A stretch of DNA of 64,000 nt, taken from contig HG738140.1 in the NCBI GenBank assembly GCA_000499405.2, positions 13,357,560 to 13,421,559 of the forward strand. Reading direction: 5' to 3'. The notes beneath the pieces are model-generated. The model searched no databases and was not told the DNA's origin. It worked only from the letters and a program-made list of their open reading frames with translations. Below, piece after piece: positions 39,221 to 50,700 of this stretch (positions within the stretch are counted from its first letter, which is position 1; each line of letters begins with the position of its first letter). Source of the stretch: Onchocerca volvulus (Eukaryota > Nematoda > Chromadorea > Rhabditida > Onchocercidae). The position numbers and the translations under genes are program-made.

Positions 39221-40072
39221 CGTTGCTATGAGTTACGCTAATGGTTAGTTGTTGGTGTTATTTTAGTCTGCAAAAAATATCCGTTGTTACTTTTGCTAAT
39301 TGTTGTCGAATCTATGTTAGTTGATCAATCAAAAAGGACGAAAATGCTTCGTCTCTTAGGAAAAAATTACACTCGAATTCATAACATTTGAGATGATATG
39401 AAATCGATTTCTGATTGTTTTGCTTTTACTGCTCTTTTTCTTCTTTACTCAAATAATAATTCAAATATTTAACTTTTTTTTTTCTTTTTGGGTATTCATA
39501 TACTTCTTATTAATTAAGATAATTTACAAGAAGATGATAAAATTTTCCTAATGTTTGGAATTTTTTAGATGAAATTTTCATTCATAAAAAGATCAAAAAA
39601 AGAAAAAAAAGAATAATAAAGTTTTCCCAACAGAGTTATTTACTTGTTTTTTGTGTAAATTAGACTATCTTGAAGTAAGTAATCATGTAATCTTTATTGA
39701 TGAAATAGCTGAGCTAAGGGATTTTGAAGAAAATTATCAAATGAACAAGTTATCCTACTTTGCAAATTATGGATTTTATAGCTCCCTTGATCTTTCAATG
39801 AAGAAAAAAATTTGAATTCAAAGAAAAAAAAATAGAGAACATTGTACCTTGTAATTTTTTTTACCAATATTTCCGCTTTGAATGCTTCATTAATTAAATT
39901 TTCATTTATTTCATTTATTAGATAAATTAACGATTTCATGAGAGTTTATCATGGTTCTATCGAAATTATTTTTCTATAAGATTCATTAAGAAATCTTATT
40001 TTAATGAATTAAAAAGCTGTATCGGAAATGAGAATAGTTTTTATATCTAGAAGACTTCAGTTTTGTAAAATT
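39221..40072. other. AT-rich spacer, nothing recognised
   Basis: The spacer between the 23S rRNA fragment and the larger Helitron copy. It contains poly-A and poly-T tracts and a minus-strand open frame (39694-39939) without family resemblance. Confidence 0.4.
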
Positions 40073-40859
40073 ATAGCTGGATCCATCCATGCGTTGCCGT
40101 GGCAATGAGTGGTCGAATTCAGCTAATCTATATAAATAAAAATGTAAATGTTCAAGATCTTAAATCTCTGAAAAATCTTATCGATTGCTTTGAAATTTTT
40201 GCATAGCGTTACATTCGAATATGCGCATGTTTTTATTTACTTTCTATATATAAGCACTGCTGTGAACTAAGTATGGTTAAATGAAAAATTTTGGGAAAAA
40301 AAATCTGATAGAATTATAATTTGGATTGTAATCTGATTGGATTGGGAATTGATTCTTTTTGCTATTGTGACTCAGCTAGTAAGCAATAGAGTTCGAAAAT
40401 AAATCTTTGTCTTGTGTGACAAAGACGAATTCTCTTGATAATGTTTTATGATTGATGGAAAAGTAACAAACAATTTTTAAAGAACATCCAGCCGAATTGA
40501 TCGCTGAGTTATTCTTTCCTTAGCTCATATGAATACTATCAAACTGAATTGTTCTACTGATGCTACTGCTATATGGTTTGAACTCAGAGTTACAATTGCT
40601 CTGCCAGTGTAAGCTCTTCTTCATTGTTACTTTTTAGGTTGAGTCCATTAGCTAATCAACAATATGTTGTCTCATGATTGGTCGATATCGCTTTTTTATT
40701 TGTTAATTGGAACGTTTTGATGGTTAACATATTTATCGTTTTGGCGGTAAATATGTTTATTCTTTTGGTCCCCTTGAAATTATCTTCGCGCTTTTTGACC
40801 TTTAACACTCCCTATCTATAATATCTTCCGGATTTTTCCGGTATCCCGCATTTGAGACT

Positions 40860-41540
40860 TGAGGAGAAAGAATTCGTATTTGGTATCACTTTTGAATCGT
40901 CGAGCGATGAATTGTTCTTTCTCCAATTCTTTGCGTTGGTTTCTCATTTCCTGTAATGATTCTTCATACATTTCATTTAATTTTATTTCTTCATTCTTCT
41001 TTGCCAGAATCTCCTCGAACCGTTATAAGAATTCATTGAATATTTTCAATTCATTGCGTAGTTTATTGATTTTATTCATACAATATTGGATTTGAGTTTT
41101 TGGCTTGATGATCCTATTTTTTCATCAGAATCTTTATTGCCCTGTGGAACTAGCTCCTCCTTCTTATGTTATATAGAATATTACAACTTGTTCATCCTTT
41201 CCGACTTTTCGCATTGATTATTGAATTGGGACTTAATACTTTGCTAGTGTATTCGCTTCCTGCTATTATAGGTCCAAGTTTTGTATGGATCAAAGACAAT
41301 GCTGAATTCAGATGTCGAACTTTTCCTAGCCGGATGAATTTGAAGTGGTCAGTGCCGATGAATATATCAAGTTTCCTCCAATAACCATAAACATGTTTAT
41401 CGCCAAAGCTCTCCAATTAACAAATAAACAAAGCCAGACTGACCAATCATGAGGCGACATGTTGGAAATCAGGAGAGGAGGAGGAGCCCCGAAAGGATTA
41501 AAAAGGTTCGGATTTTGGAACAAAAGTCTAAAACCTTCTA
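40860..41540 (-). pseudogene. BEL/Pao-like retrotransposon fragment (protease region and gag-like part)
   Basis: At 41192-41416 the minus strand encodes LDIFIGTDHFKFIRLGKVRH, then LNSALSLIHTKLGPIIAGS. The pattern D-I-L-I-G-x-D-x-F..., then F-x-L-I-x-T/S-K-L/I-G-P-I-I-x-G is that of the BEL/Pao aspartic-protease region, a retroviral-type peptidase that processes the element's polyprotein. Further along (41095-40860) a coiled-coil-like frame reads RFEEILAKKNEEIKLNEMYE and EMRNQRKELEKEQF, interrupted by stops; it may be a gag remnant. No reverse transcriptase, integrase or LTR was seen. It sits within the larger Helitron, either inserted or captured. Confidence 0.5.
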
Positions 41541-41829
41541 ATAGAATCCAAGTGAACTCGTGAATTCAGTGACATTATCCGCTGCGCCACCGTGTCATCC
41601 ATAAATTTCTATTTTCATCCATTATTGTAGCACTCCCTTTACAATAATTGTCGTGCCACTATCTGATATCTTTCGGCTTTTGCCGACAGAAAAGAAAGAA
41701 GAGAAGCTCACATTTCTCATATGTTTAATATATTTTTAATATATACTTTTCTAATATTTCTAATATGTTTATTGTATATCCACAATGCTTGTGGGTGTGT
41801 ATATAATCTATGTAGATAATAGAGATTAT

Positions 41830-42700
41830 TTGGTTTTCGACTCTAGAACACGCAAAATATAATTGTTCATGTGAGAAGCAATCCGTGTCTGGATCTAAGC
41901 CGCACAATTCTAAACATTGCCTGAGCTTTGTTAATGGTGATTGCAAAACACCAATCGAATTGGGATTTGCAGTCTATTTAAATTGAAATGGCATTGGAAT
42001 CATCGGAATGCCAGGAATAAAGACATCTTCTTTGAAAGATCCTATCAAAATTATTGTTTCTACAACGTTGCTCATTAATTTTTTCACTGCAAGCCGTGTG
42101 CCATTGCAAAGTTTTGCTGATTGATATTTCGCACGATAATTGGCATGCCAATTTTCAATTGCAGTATGTGCGGTGGCATCCCTGGCAAATTGAGTGAACT
42201 CAAATATTCTGTTCGATAATTAATCGCTTTATCTGCTTCCATAACAATGTGACAAACTTTTATGTTACTGTCTCGCTTTATATGTTAGATTGAACAATAT
42301 TATTAAGTTCGTAGTGTCTTTGTTCTTGGCCGCAAAAATAACTCGTTCATTCAGCCAATCTTGATTCCTATAATTGGTTTGAATATTGAGAAATATTTGT
42401 TCAATCAATTCTTCTTTTGAAGTCACTAAATTGCAAAAGTTATGAAGCAATTAATGAAATTCGTCCTGGGGTCAAATCAACCGGCACCTTTCCGCTCCCA
42501 ATTTTCATCAATTTATGTGTTTCTTTATCTTAGCTGATCGATCGTTTTGCAGCTGGACACGCGTATTTGTAGTTAATTTTAAATCTTTACGTGTCGCCAC
42601 AAAGCAGAAATTGTCTTGTGACTGAAATTGAACTCCTGCTGCCGTCGAATTATGTGAATAAAACTGACTCAAGCCCCGAAGTCATGATCTTTTAAATCCT
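41830..42700 (-). pseudogene. Helitron helicase (PIF1-like) C-terminal pseudogene
   Basis: In several minus-strand frames, read from high to low coordinates, the Helitron helicase C-terminus can be followed: TTNTRVQLQNDRSAKI, KIGSGKVPVDLTPGRISLIA, TNYRNQDWLNERVIFAAKNK, AINYRTEYLSSLNLPGMPPH, NGTRLAVKKLMSNVVET, EDVFIPGIPMIPMPFQF and LTKLRQCLELCGLDPDTDCF followed by SHEQLYFACSRVEN. The last is the conserved final helicase motif, normally SHGQLYVACSRVG. In life this enzyme unwinds DNA for rolling-circle transposition. Frameshifts and stops separate the blocks, and the Rep nuclease and the N-terminal helicase motifs are missing, so it is dead. Confidence 0.8.
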
Positions 42701-43217
42701 TTGGAGCTTTTCTTCCTCCAGTATGTCGCCTTATAATTACCTCATATTGATTTACCTCATACTTTATTACAGAAAGTAGGCATGATCAATAGACCCAGTC
42801 CGCTCACTTACTTCTGCATATCGCAGGTGTGACAAGTTAAAAAAAAAAAAAAAAAATAGATATATCCATATAGGAACACGGCCCATTGGAATGCAATGTT
42901 GTCTCAAAACTTCAAAGTAATCAATGAAGAACTTGCGACATTGTGTCAAGAGCCATAACCAACATTTACATTTTAATTTATATAAATAATCAATGCAGGA
43001 AGTTCTCGACTCCATTCTTGGGTTTAATTGATTATGAATGTGTTTTTATGAAGTCGAAGGTTCTTTAAAAACTGAAATAGAATGGAATTGTTATTTACTT
43101 TGTTAAGTGAAATTGAAATCAATGGAGGAAGAATAGAAAAAGTATAATTCCCTCTTCTCTCCCATACATTTAAATGAGGACTTCTTCCAATTTTTCATTT
43201 ATTCTTATTGATTAGCG

Positions 43218-46200
43218 ATGAGCAGACGTAGCGATATTTCACGAGAGGGACGGTTGGTTTCAATGTTATGAAATGAATGAAATGTAATGGTTGGATGATT
43301 TCTTTAGAGTTACGATCAATATTCTCTACTATATTTTCTAATTTGTAATCATTTGCCATGAAAAGTGGTGTTTTAGTGTAATAGTGATGAAAAGGAGAAT
43401 ATTTTTTCCTCTCTTTAATAAATATTACGTTTTTTTTATAGGAAATTTTGTGGATGAAGATATTTTTAAGAATTTTTACATTTCCTAGATTTTTAGAAAA
43501 TTATGATTCGAAACTCAGAAAATCTAAACTTATTTAAGTCTTTTACACTAACTTTTCTTATTTGTCATAAATTTTTGTGGGATTTCCGCGATAGCTTTTA
43601 CTGTAGAAAATAAACTTAGCTGAATGTGCAATTAATGGCAGTGTGCAATGTTTTTATAATTTGTGGATAGATATATTTATCTGATTTAATAATACTTCTA
43701 AATCTCCATTGTGTAGCACCAATTAGCCAAATACACCAATTCTTTCTGCTAATTCACATTTTTTCTAAAATTATCTAGTTTGAGTAGCTGTTCAGATTTT
43801 TTCGTAATTTAATCTGCTGTTCAAATTTTATTCCCTGATCCATTCTACATCTCTTTCAGAAACATCTTTTTTCTCCTTTTCACAAAAAAATTTAATGATT
43901 TAATAACGAGTTTGTACTTGTATAATAATTGGAGAAAGACTGAACAGAAAATACAATAAGAAAGTGGAGAAAGAGTTTCCTTTTTTCCAGTTCTAAATAA
44001 TGATATTTTTTTTTTCCTCTGCTAAAAGAAAAAAAAAATCAAACTATTCATTTTTGATTTTTTGCAGTAAATTATTCATAGTGTGTTGAATGTGTCAAGG
44101 CATACTTTAGAAGTATGGGAAGGCAAGGTTAAGGAATATTGAAATACTTAACTTTATATAGTGAATAAATGATTGAAGGAAAAAGTTAACGGAACATTGT
44201 TGTCAAATATAAATGTGGGATATATTGGTAATTGGATTTTGCTAATAAGAATATTTGTTTTCAGTAATATTCATCATCTAATAAGACAACGAATGCGCGA
44301 TATGGACCGAATGATGCAGGGGATGATGAATCCGTTTGGTCCAATGTTCAGCATGTTTGGTGGTAATTTCTTTATTTTTTTTTTCTGTTAGATATAAATA
44401 ATTTTTTTCGTTAAATAAAGAAGGATGAATGAAGTTATGTATAAGATCATTAGATTGAAATTATGTATAAGATCATTAGATTCTTCATCTTTTCGAAATT
44501 GTAGACTTATTAGTAAATATGTTTTCATTATTTTCATCACTTCTCCCATAGGTGATTGCTCTCACCTTAGTTGTTATTTACGATCTTATTTCAGTTTCGT
44601 TTAAAAGTAGTTCGTTAGGATATATCGGTGAAATGCTGATAATTGAAGTTTTGATCATCGATTTAGAAAAGCCTTGTTAAAGGAGTAGATTTGAGATTCT
44701 GTTTGGGAAGGAATATAATTTGTGTTGAGATTTATTTGGTGAATTACCAGGAACACGACCAACACATCGAAATGATATGGCGCTAATGGATCCATTCGGT
44801 TTTAACTTTTTCAATGGCATCATGGGACAAATGGTTCATTGTTTTAAAAATGAAAATTTTGTTTTAAATTCGATATAGTCTTCTGCAGCTATCAATATCT
44901 ATTGATTATGGCACAAATTTTGAACTTTTCATTCTCTAATTCCGTCAAAAGTAATGTATATTTTGTTCATTTTTTATTTTGAATGAGGCTGAAATTATTT
45001 AAGGAGATTTCAGGAAAATATGCAGACACAAATGATGAATGATCCAAATTCTCATGTGTTTTCTCATTCAACAATGATCACTTACGATGGACGTAATGGT
45101 GGACAACCTCGAATAGTCGAGAAATCAATTCGTAAAACTGGTGATGTGAAGGAAACGCGGTACTGTTTTACTTTTATTTAACTTATAGAATGGAATTTAA
45201 TGGTAGTGAGTTTTTATTACATTTCGATATTTTAAGAAGTATGAAGTTTTCCTTATTTCTCGGAAATTTTTCAAAAATTTGTTGAAATGTTCGCAAAATG
45301 AAGCATATGAAAAATAGAACTCATATAGGTGACTCATTAAAAAATTTTTTGATCAGGACGAGTGAATAAAATTCATAAAAAATTGTACTTTTGTGTTAGT
45401 GATTTCATTAACAATCGTTGAATATCAAATGAAAGATAGAAGTGATTTGATTTTTAGGCATGCAATTCGTACGGGTGAAGATGGTGTAGGTGATAAGCTT
45501 ACGATTGGACATACAATAGGTGATCGGACGCATGTAATAGAAAAGAAACGTGATCGTGATGGTCGGATCAGAGAACGGCAAAGTTTTGTTAATCTTGCAC
45601 AAGGTATTTTATCTAATTATCAATTATCAACAATTTAAGAACGAAGTTTTTAATGGTTTGGTTATTGCCATTGAGATGGATTCGTTTAAATTTACTTCTG
45701 GTGTGTACTCGTACTAAAATCCTCAATCACATATTCATTAAATGCTAACGACGAATAAGACAAGTTAGGAACTAGTTGTCTTGATTTCTGGGGATTAGAT
45801 ATATGACAGTTACTGAAATTACGTCATAAAATTTTGAAAAACGAGTTATACGCAAATATTTTAGATGAAGCAGAAGCATTTGATCGTGAATTTGCATCTC
45901 GTGCGCGACATAATCTGGGTAACAAGATGAATAGTCAGAGAAATCGTGCGATTGAAGGTGGCCATAGATATAGTGGTATGTCATCAAGCAGCCGAAGTCA
46001 TGTTAGTGGTTCTTTAAATTGTTTCGATTAGAATTAAGACTTATTGAATTTTGTCATGGAGTATTTTTACTTTGCTTTATTTTGAAAAATTTGCAATTTT
46101 GCAGGCACCACGCATCCGTAGTAGTGGTACTAATGCGCCAATTATTACTCTTCCAGATGAAGAGGATGACAATGATGTGATAATTGAGGATTACGGCAGA

Positions 46201-46452
46201 GGAAAAAGGTAATTTCTTTTACTTATTGGAAATGTTTGATTTTTGATTATGATATAGTATAATGGATTTAAAGTACGTTATTCATATAGATAATGTGGAC
46301 ATGTACAATGTGTCACATTTTTTGTTCTCAGATCCAGTGCATGTTTCAGATCTGCTTCAAGTGGTCCAGTAATTCGTGAAGTAACAGATGATGATGAGGA
46401 TGGTGGTAATAACCAGAAACGACGAAGAGGTTTTAAGAAAAGTGATGAATGA
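43218..46452 (+). CDS. Myeloid leukemia factor (MLF) family protein, 8 exons
   Basis: An adaptor-like protein of the MLF1/MLF2 family, known in animals for nuclear-cytoplasmic roles in transcription, protein quality control and differentiation. The exons are 43218-43252, 44265-44362, 44751-44833, 45014-45159, 45458-45603, 45865-46001, 46105-46208 and 46332-46452, joining in phase to 289 residues (human MLF1 is about 270). The N-terminal part is Met/Phe-rich (MRDMDRMMQGMMNPFGPMF), as in MLF proteins. The core at residues 73-185 contains SHSTMITYDG, DVKETRHAIR, GDKLTIGHTIGDRTHVIEKK and DEAEAFDREFASRARHNLGN, the family signature. The tail is acidic and then basic (DDDEDGG, KRRRGFKK) and may serve nuclear import. 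The weakest point is exon 1, only 35 nt (MSRRSDISREG), chosen for its ATG, donor and phase. The donor GTTAGT at 46002 was preferred for exon 6 because it alone keeps the frame open. Confidence 0.9.
44435..44484. repeat. 26 bp tandem duplication in intron
   Basis: TTATGTATAAGATCATTAGA with TTGAAA or TTCTTC is present twice in a row inside the second MLF intron. Confidence 0.9.
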
Positions 46453-47724
46453 AGGTGTAGCGTTTGTGCTATGTATGGGACAAAAATCATTTGAAATTTA
46501 AAATATTTATGAGTTAAATTGTGCGAAAATTTATTATTATAATCCGTGTAATCGAAGCTAACTTCAAACTGATATTTCATTACTGCATAATGATTTTATC
46601 AAAGCAACTTCCATCGTGTTTTGAAGACTTTATCTTGAAATTTGATTATTGAGTTACTGACAATATAAATTTGAATAAAAGGAATAAAGAGAGATGGAAA
46701 AAGTCAAGTATGGATATATTTGAAACGAAGAGTGGAAGAAAGACGAAAAATCAAAACATTAAAATTCATATTTATCGAGAATTTCACTTTTTACTTTTTC
46801 AAATTTCAAAAAGGCTCCTTTTAGTACTAGTTTAGCCCTATGTTTTCAATAATAAAAAGTTTTTTAAATTAATTTCGAAAAATTTTTCTGTTTATTATTC
46901 TAATGTCCCAATTAATCTGCGATTAATTCTATGTTTATCAGTTGCTATTATTTGAGTCATTTTCTCAATATCTTCTATATCGAATTTCTTTATGAGATTA
47001 ATGAAATTACGTATATGAGACTATCTTAGAATTGTTTTCTCGAAATTTTTCCACTCTCATACTAACAGACTTTTCTCTGCAAAGGGAATTTGGAAATGCT
47101 CAAATTACAATACTTGAAATGAGTCGAGAATTTTTTCCCGTAGTTATATTGATGACTTTACCATATATTAATTGGGTATGATTCATTTAAAATTGTTGAT
47201 TTCACTATTTTATACTTTAGCTCTCAATTGAGTTAGTTATTTATCTTAGAAGAAATAGGCTATTTTGATTAAATTATTTATTCTCAGTTCTTATTCACTA
47301 TCTTCATTCTTTCCTCTTTCAAAGGAAATTAAAGCTGGTTTATCTTTGAAATTTGATGATATATACGTTGAAGTCTTTCTTTTATTCTGTAGCTTCTAGT
47401 TTACCAATACATGAATTCCACTTTCGTTCATTTTTCACCTTTCCTATTTTGTCCCTTTCTTTAAATACACGAATAAAGCTATACTCATCTCCACCATCTG
47501 ATTTTTTTAATACCTCCTTTTGGCAACTTCTCACCAAATATGTTCCAAATTGGAATTTAAAAGTTAAGTTACTATTCTTCAAACTTTTCCCAAATGTTTG
47601 TACTCAAACATTCCAGTACTGAAAACGATGCCGAATAATTTATTAGCAAGAAAACATCGAAAAATTCTGGAATAACATCGGAAAAGTTTTATACATATAT
47701 TTCATTCAGCTTTTTTCTTTTCAT
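46453..47724. other. Convergent 3' intergenic region
   Basis: This lies between the ends of the MLF gene (plus) and the exportin-4 gene (minus), so it holds the 3' UTRs of both. An AATAAA at 46682-46687 could serve as the MLF poly(A) signal, and another is at 46851. Frames at 47353-47622 on both strands have no recognised family. Confidence 0.5.
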
Positions 47725-50700
47725 TCATTCAGCAACAAGCAGACCTTCTACTACGGTCAAGAATTGCTTCAAGCGTTCATGAAAATCACGTCTTTCACTT
47801 TGTTGGAAACGTTTTCCGGGAATATGAGCCATCAGTGTGCGAAAAGCGGTTCGTAGAGTCGTCCGATTTGCATGATTTGCTTCATAGGATAATAATTTTC
47901 TAACATACGTTTTGCATGTATCCTGGAAATTGGTTTTATCAATGATCTTGAGTTCGGAAGCTATGTTTGGAAATCGGGATCAGATTATCTGTTAACCTTC
48001 TTGCAAAATGCTAACTCAACCGGTCATGCATAACGAAATTCTTTCTCGAGGTTCTAGAATTACTATGGAACGACAAGTTTAAAAGTTCAACTGGTCAAGA
48101 TTTTTTTATGGTATTTTTGAAAAATGTTAAGTCTCATCTATTGTAGGTTAATCTAAATAGCCCAGACATGCTTGTATTTTAATTTCTTATTATGAATTAA
48201 CCAGTTAGCAAGATTCCTTTCTTCTTTGATCAATTTTAATTGTCCACTTGAAATTTAATCATTTCTCTATTCCATAATATATTTAAACATAAACAAACAA
48301 TATACCTCAGTGCAACATAACAATGAAAATAAGGCTGTAGATGTAGCTGAACTTTCCTCTTCTTCTTGCCACATGGCATTCAGGCAAATTGCAAATGTAG
48401 GCTGCAAATTCTTTTACATCATCTGTTTGTTTGCAATAATTAAAAATGGTTTGATCAAGTGACGTAAGCTTTTTCCGATAAATATTATCGGCATGTAAAC
48501 AAGAAATATTGGCATATCGTATGATATTTGTTGACGTAAAATATTTTGATAAGACTCTGAATGCTATATTAAAAGTTGTGAATGATTCAATATCAGCAAC
48601 TTATATCACTATCACTGACCGATCACTACTCTGATCATTCACTGATAGAGATTAATCATTGATAAGTTCTTGTAAAATTATCAAAAATGTTTTATTTTCA
48701 TTTTGAAATTTTTCTCAGTGGATATGCGAAGAAATTATTGCTGCTTGACGTGAATGTTTCTTATCAATAAAGCATAATTTAGCGTTTATCTCAGATCTTA
48801 TCAAAGATTTGAAAAAAAAAAAAAAAAATATGCGACAGAAAAGAAACTTACTTCGACAAGACTAGAAAAAGTCTTAATTGCTGTATCATATCGTGTATTT
48901 TTAGCAAAATAAAAACCCAAATCAGCTATTGACAATGCTGAATTAATTGAAATCTGAAATTATATTTTATAAAATAAAAATAAAAGATGTAATAATAAAG
49001 TTAACGATGGAATTTCAATTTTTTATTAATGGTAAAATAACAATTGAGATGGGCATTATATACTAGAAAAAAAAAAATTGTATCTAAAATATTTTTATCC
49101 AGTAAAGATAAAATTATATTTCTAATATTTTAAATTCATGAAATAAAATTTGAAAGAAATAAGTAAATAAGTACAACGAAGAACTGAATTAAAAAAAGAT
49201 GGGAATGAAAAGAAAGGCAACACTTAATAAATAAATATACTGAAGTATTGAAGTAATTATGAAAAGAAGAAGATAACAAAAATGAGAACATCTTGTTCGA
49301 AATAGTTCTTCGAACTGGCTAATAAATCATCTCTCTCATAGTCTGATTGTAGACCACTTCTGAGATAATCAACAACAATAGCGAAATCATAATCTGACAA
49401 TTTTGCGAAATGTTCTGGTGCTATTTCAGTTGAACATTTGAGAAAACGATAGAAACTGTAATTAAACATATGCAAACTTTACTTCTGATCAATTTTAAGT
49501 TAAATTATGAAAATATCTATTTTATCATTTCATTATTCTGATTTTGCTAGAACCATCAGCAATATTCGCAATTAATGAATGGTTAAATTAGAAAATCTTC
49601 TTTTGCACTAACTCAGAATCTAACGTTATATATTTCAAGCCAGTTAAAATTATTTATAGTGTATAGATAAGTTAATTCGAAAAAATCATTAATAAATAGA
49701 ATCCTTTGCGAATGTTTTTTTTACATTTAATTGAAATTTATCTGACAAAATGTGAACAAATAATAAGATTTATATGGAAATTGTTAAAACTGCGGTAATA
49801 ATTTACTTTTTTCGAAATAAAGGTAATTTAAGAAATTCATATTTCATTACGGATAATAATATATTCCATGCTGCAGCAATGATACGTGAACGATTTTTGG
49901 CAAATTCTGTCTTACCTAAAAAAAGAAATTTAAAATGAATGCTAACATTATAAATATTACTGTTAAAAACATATGCTAATCATGATTATTTGAAATATCT
50001 CAATTTGAATAATATTAATTTAATACGATATTATGATAGTAATATTATAATTATAACTATTCCACTATAATATCATTTTTTTTTTTTTTTTTACCCATGA
50101 ATTAATAACCATCAACATGAGCATGTTACATCATTGAGATAAGATGTAGTAATGATTCCTTTTGAACAATATGCAAATTTTAAATTGTCCATATTAGATT
50201 CTTAGAATTAGCAAGAAAAAAAGTTTTCCTAAATTCCAATTAAAGGAAAAAATTTTCGATCAACAAAATTGAGGAAAATGACAAACCGGTTGACAAATTG
50301 ACTGGTCGACTTCTTCTATCGAAAACATTAATAAGAATTGATAACAAAAGAATCAAATCAGATGTTTTTTCCTTACTATCCGATTTTTTGAAATGTTCTG
50401 CTTGTTCTTTTCCATAAACTTGAATAACATCTAATAAAGCCTTTAAAAATTTTAAATTTATTCAACCAAAATTATTTAAATTTAAACCTTATGAAATGCT
50501 AATTATAAGCTATGCATTTTATAAGTATATGAGAAGGAAATATCATAATTTGTTGATTGTGAAAATCGAAAAATATTCGATTGTGACTTTACAGACATTT
50601 AATGATATACGACGATAATAATGGTAATGATAAATGAAAAAAGCGTCATATTTCAATATGATCCGCAGATGATTTCATGATTTCCCATGCATCATTTTTA

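Larger units (their letters stand above)
40073..42986 (-). mobile_element. Decayed Helitron, larger copy
   Basis: Both ends align with the ends of the shorter Helitron at 16882-18109. On the minus strand the 5' end reads TTTATATAAATTAAAATGTA (TC changed) near 42986, and the 3' end reads GATCCAGCTA near 40073, preceded by the short palindrome TTGCCACGGCAA (40100-40111), a Helitron-type 3' hairpin. Internal segments, such as GGATTGGGAATTGATTC and the neighbourhood of the ORF found in the short copy, also align. It carries a broken helicase (41830-42700) and a foreign BEL/Pao-like piece (about 40860-41540). The terminal bases have mutated, so the borders are approximate. Confidence 0.65.

Noticed and set aside
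41326..41523. Minus ORF MFQNPNLFNPFGAPPPLL...
   Set aside because: Overlaps the BEL/Pao-like fragment and Helitron sequence out of frame; no independent support.
48402..48563. Apparent one-base frameshift in the exportin-4 C-terminal region
   Set aside because: A long open frame continues upstream of 48401 in a different frame. Starting exon 22 after the TTTGCAG that ends at 48402 gives phase 0 on both sides and aligns with exportin-4 without any shift, so the upstream frame is intronic.
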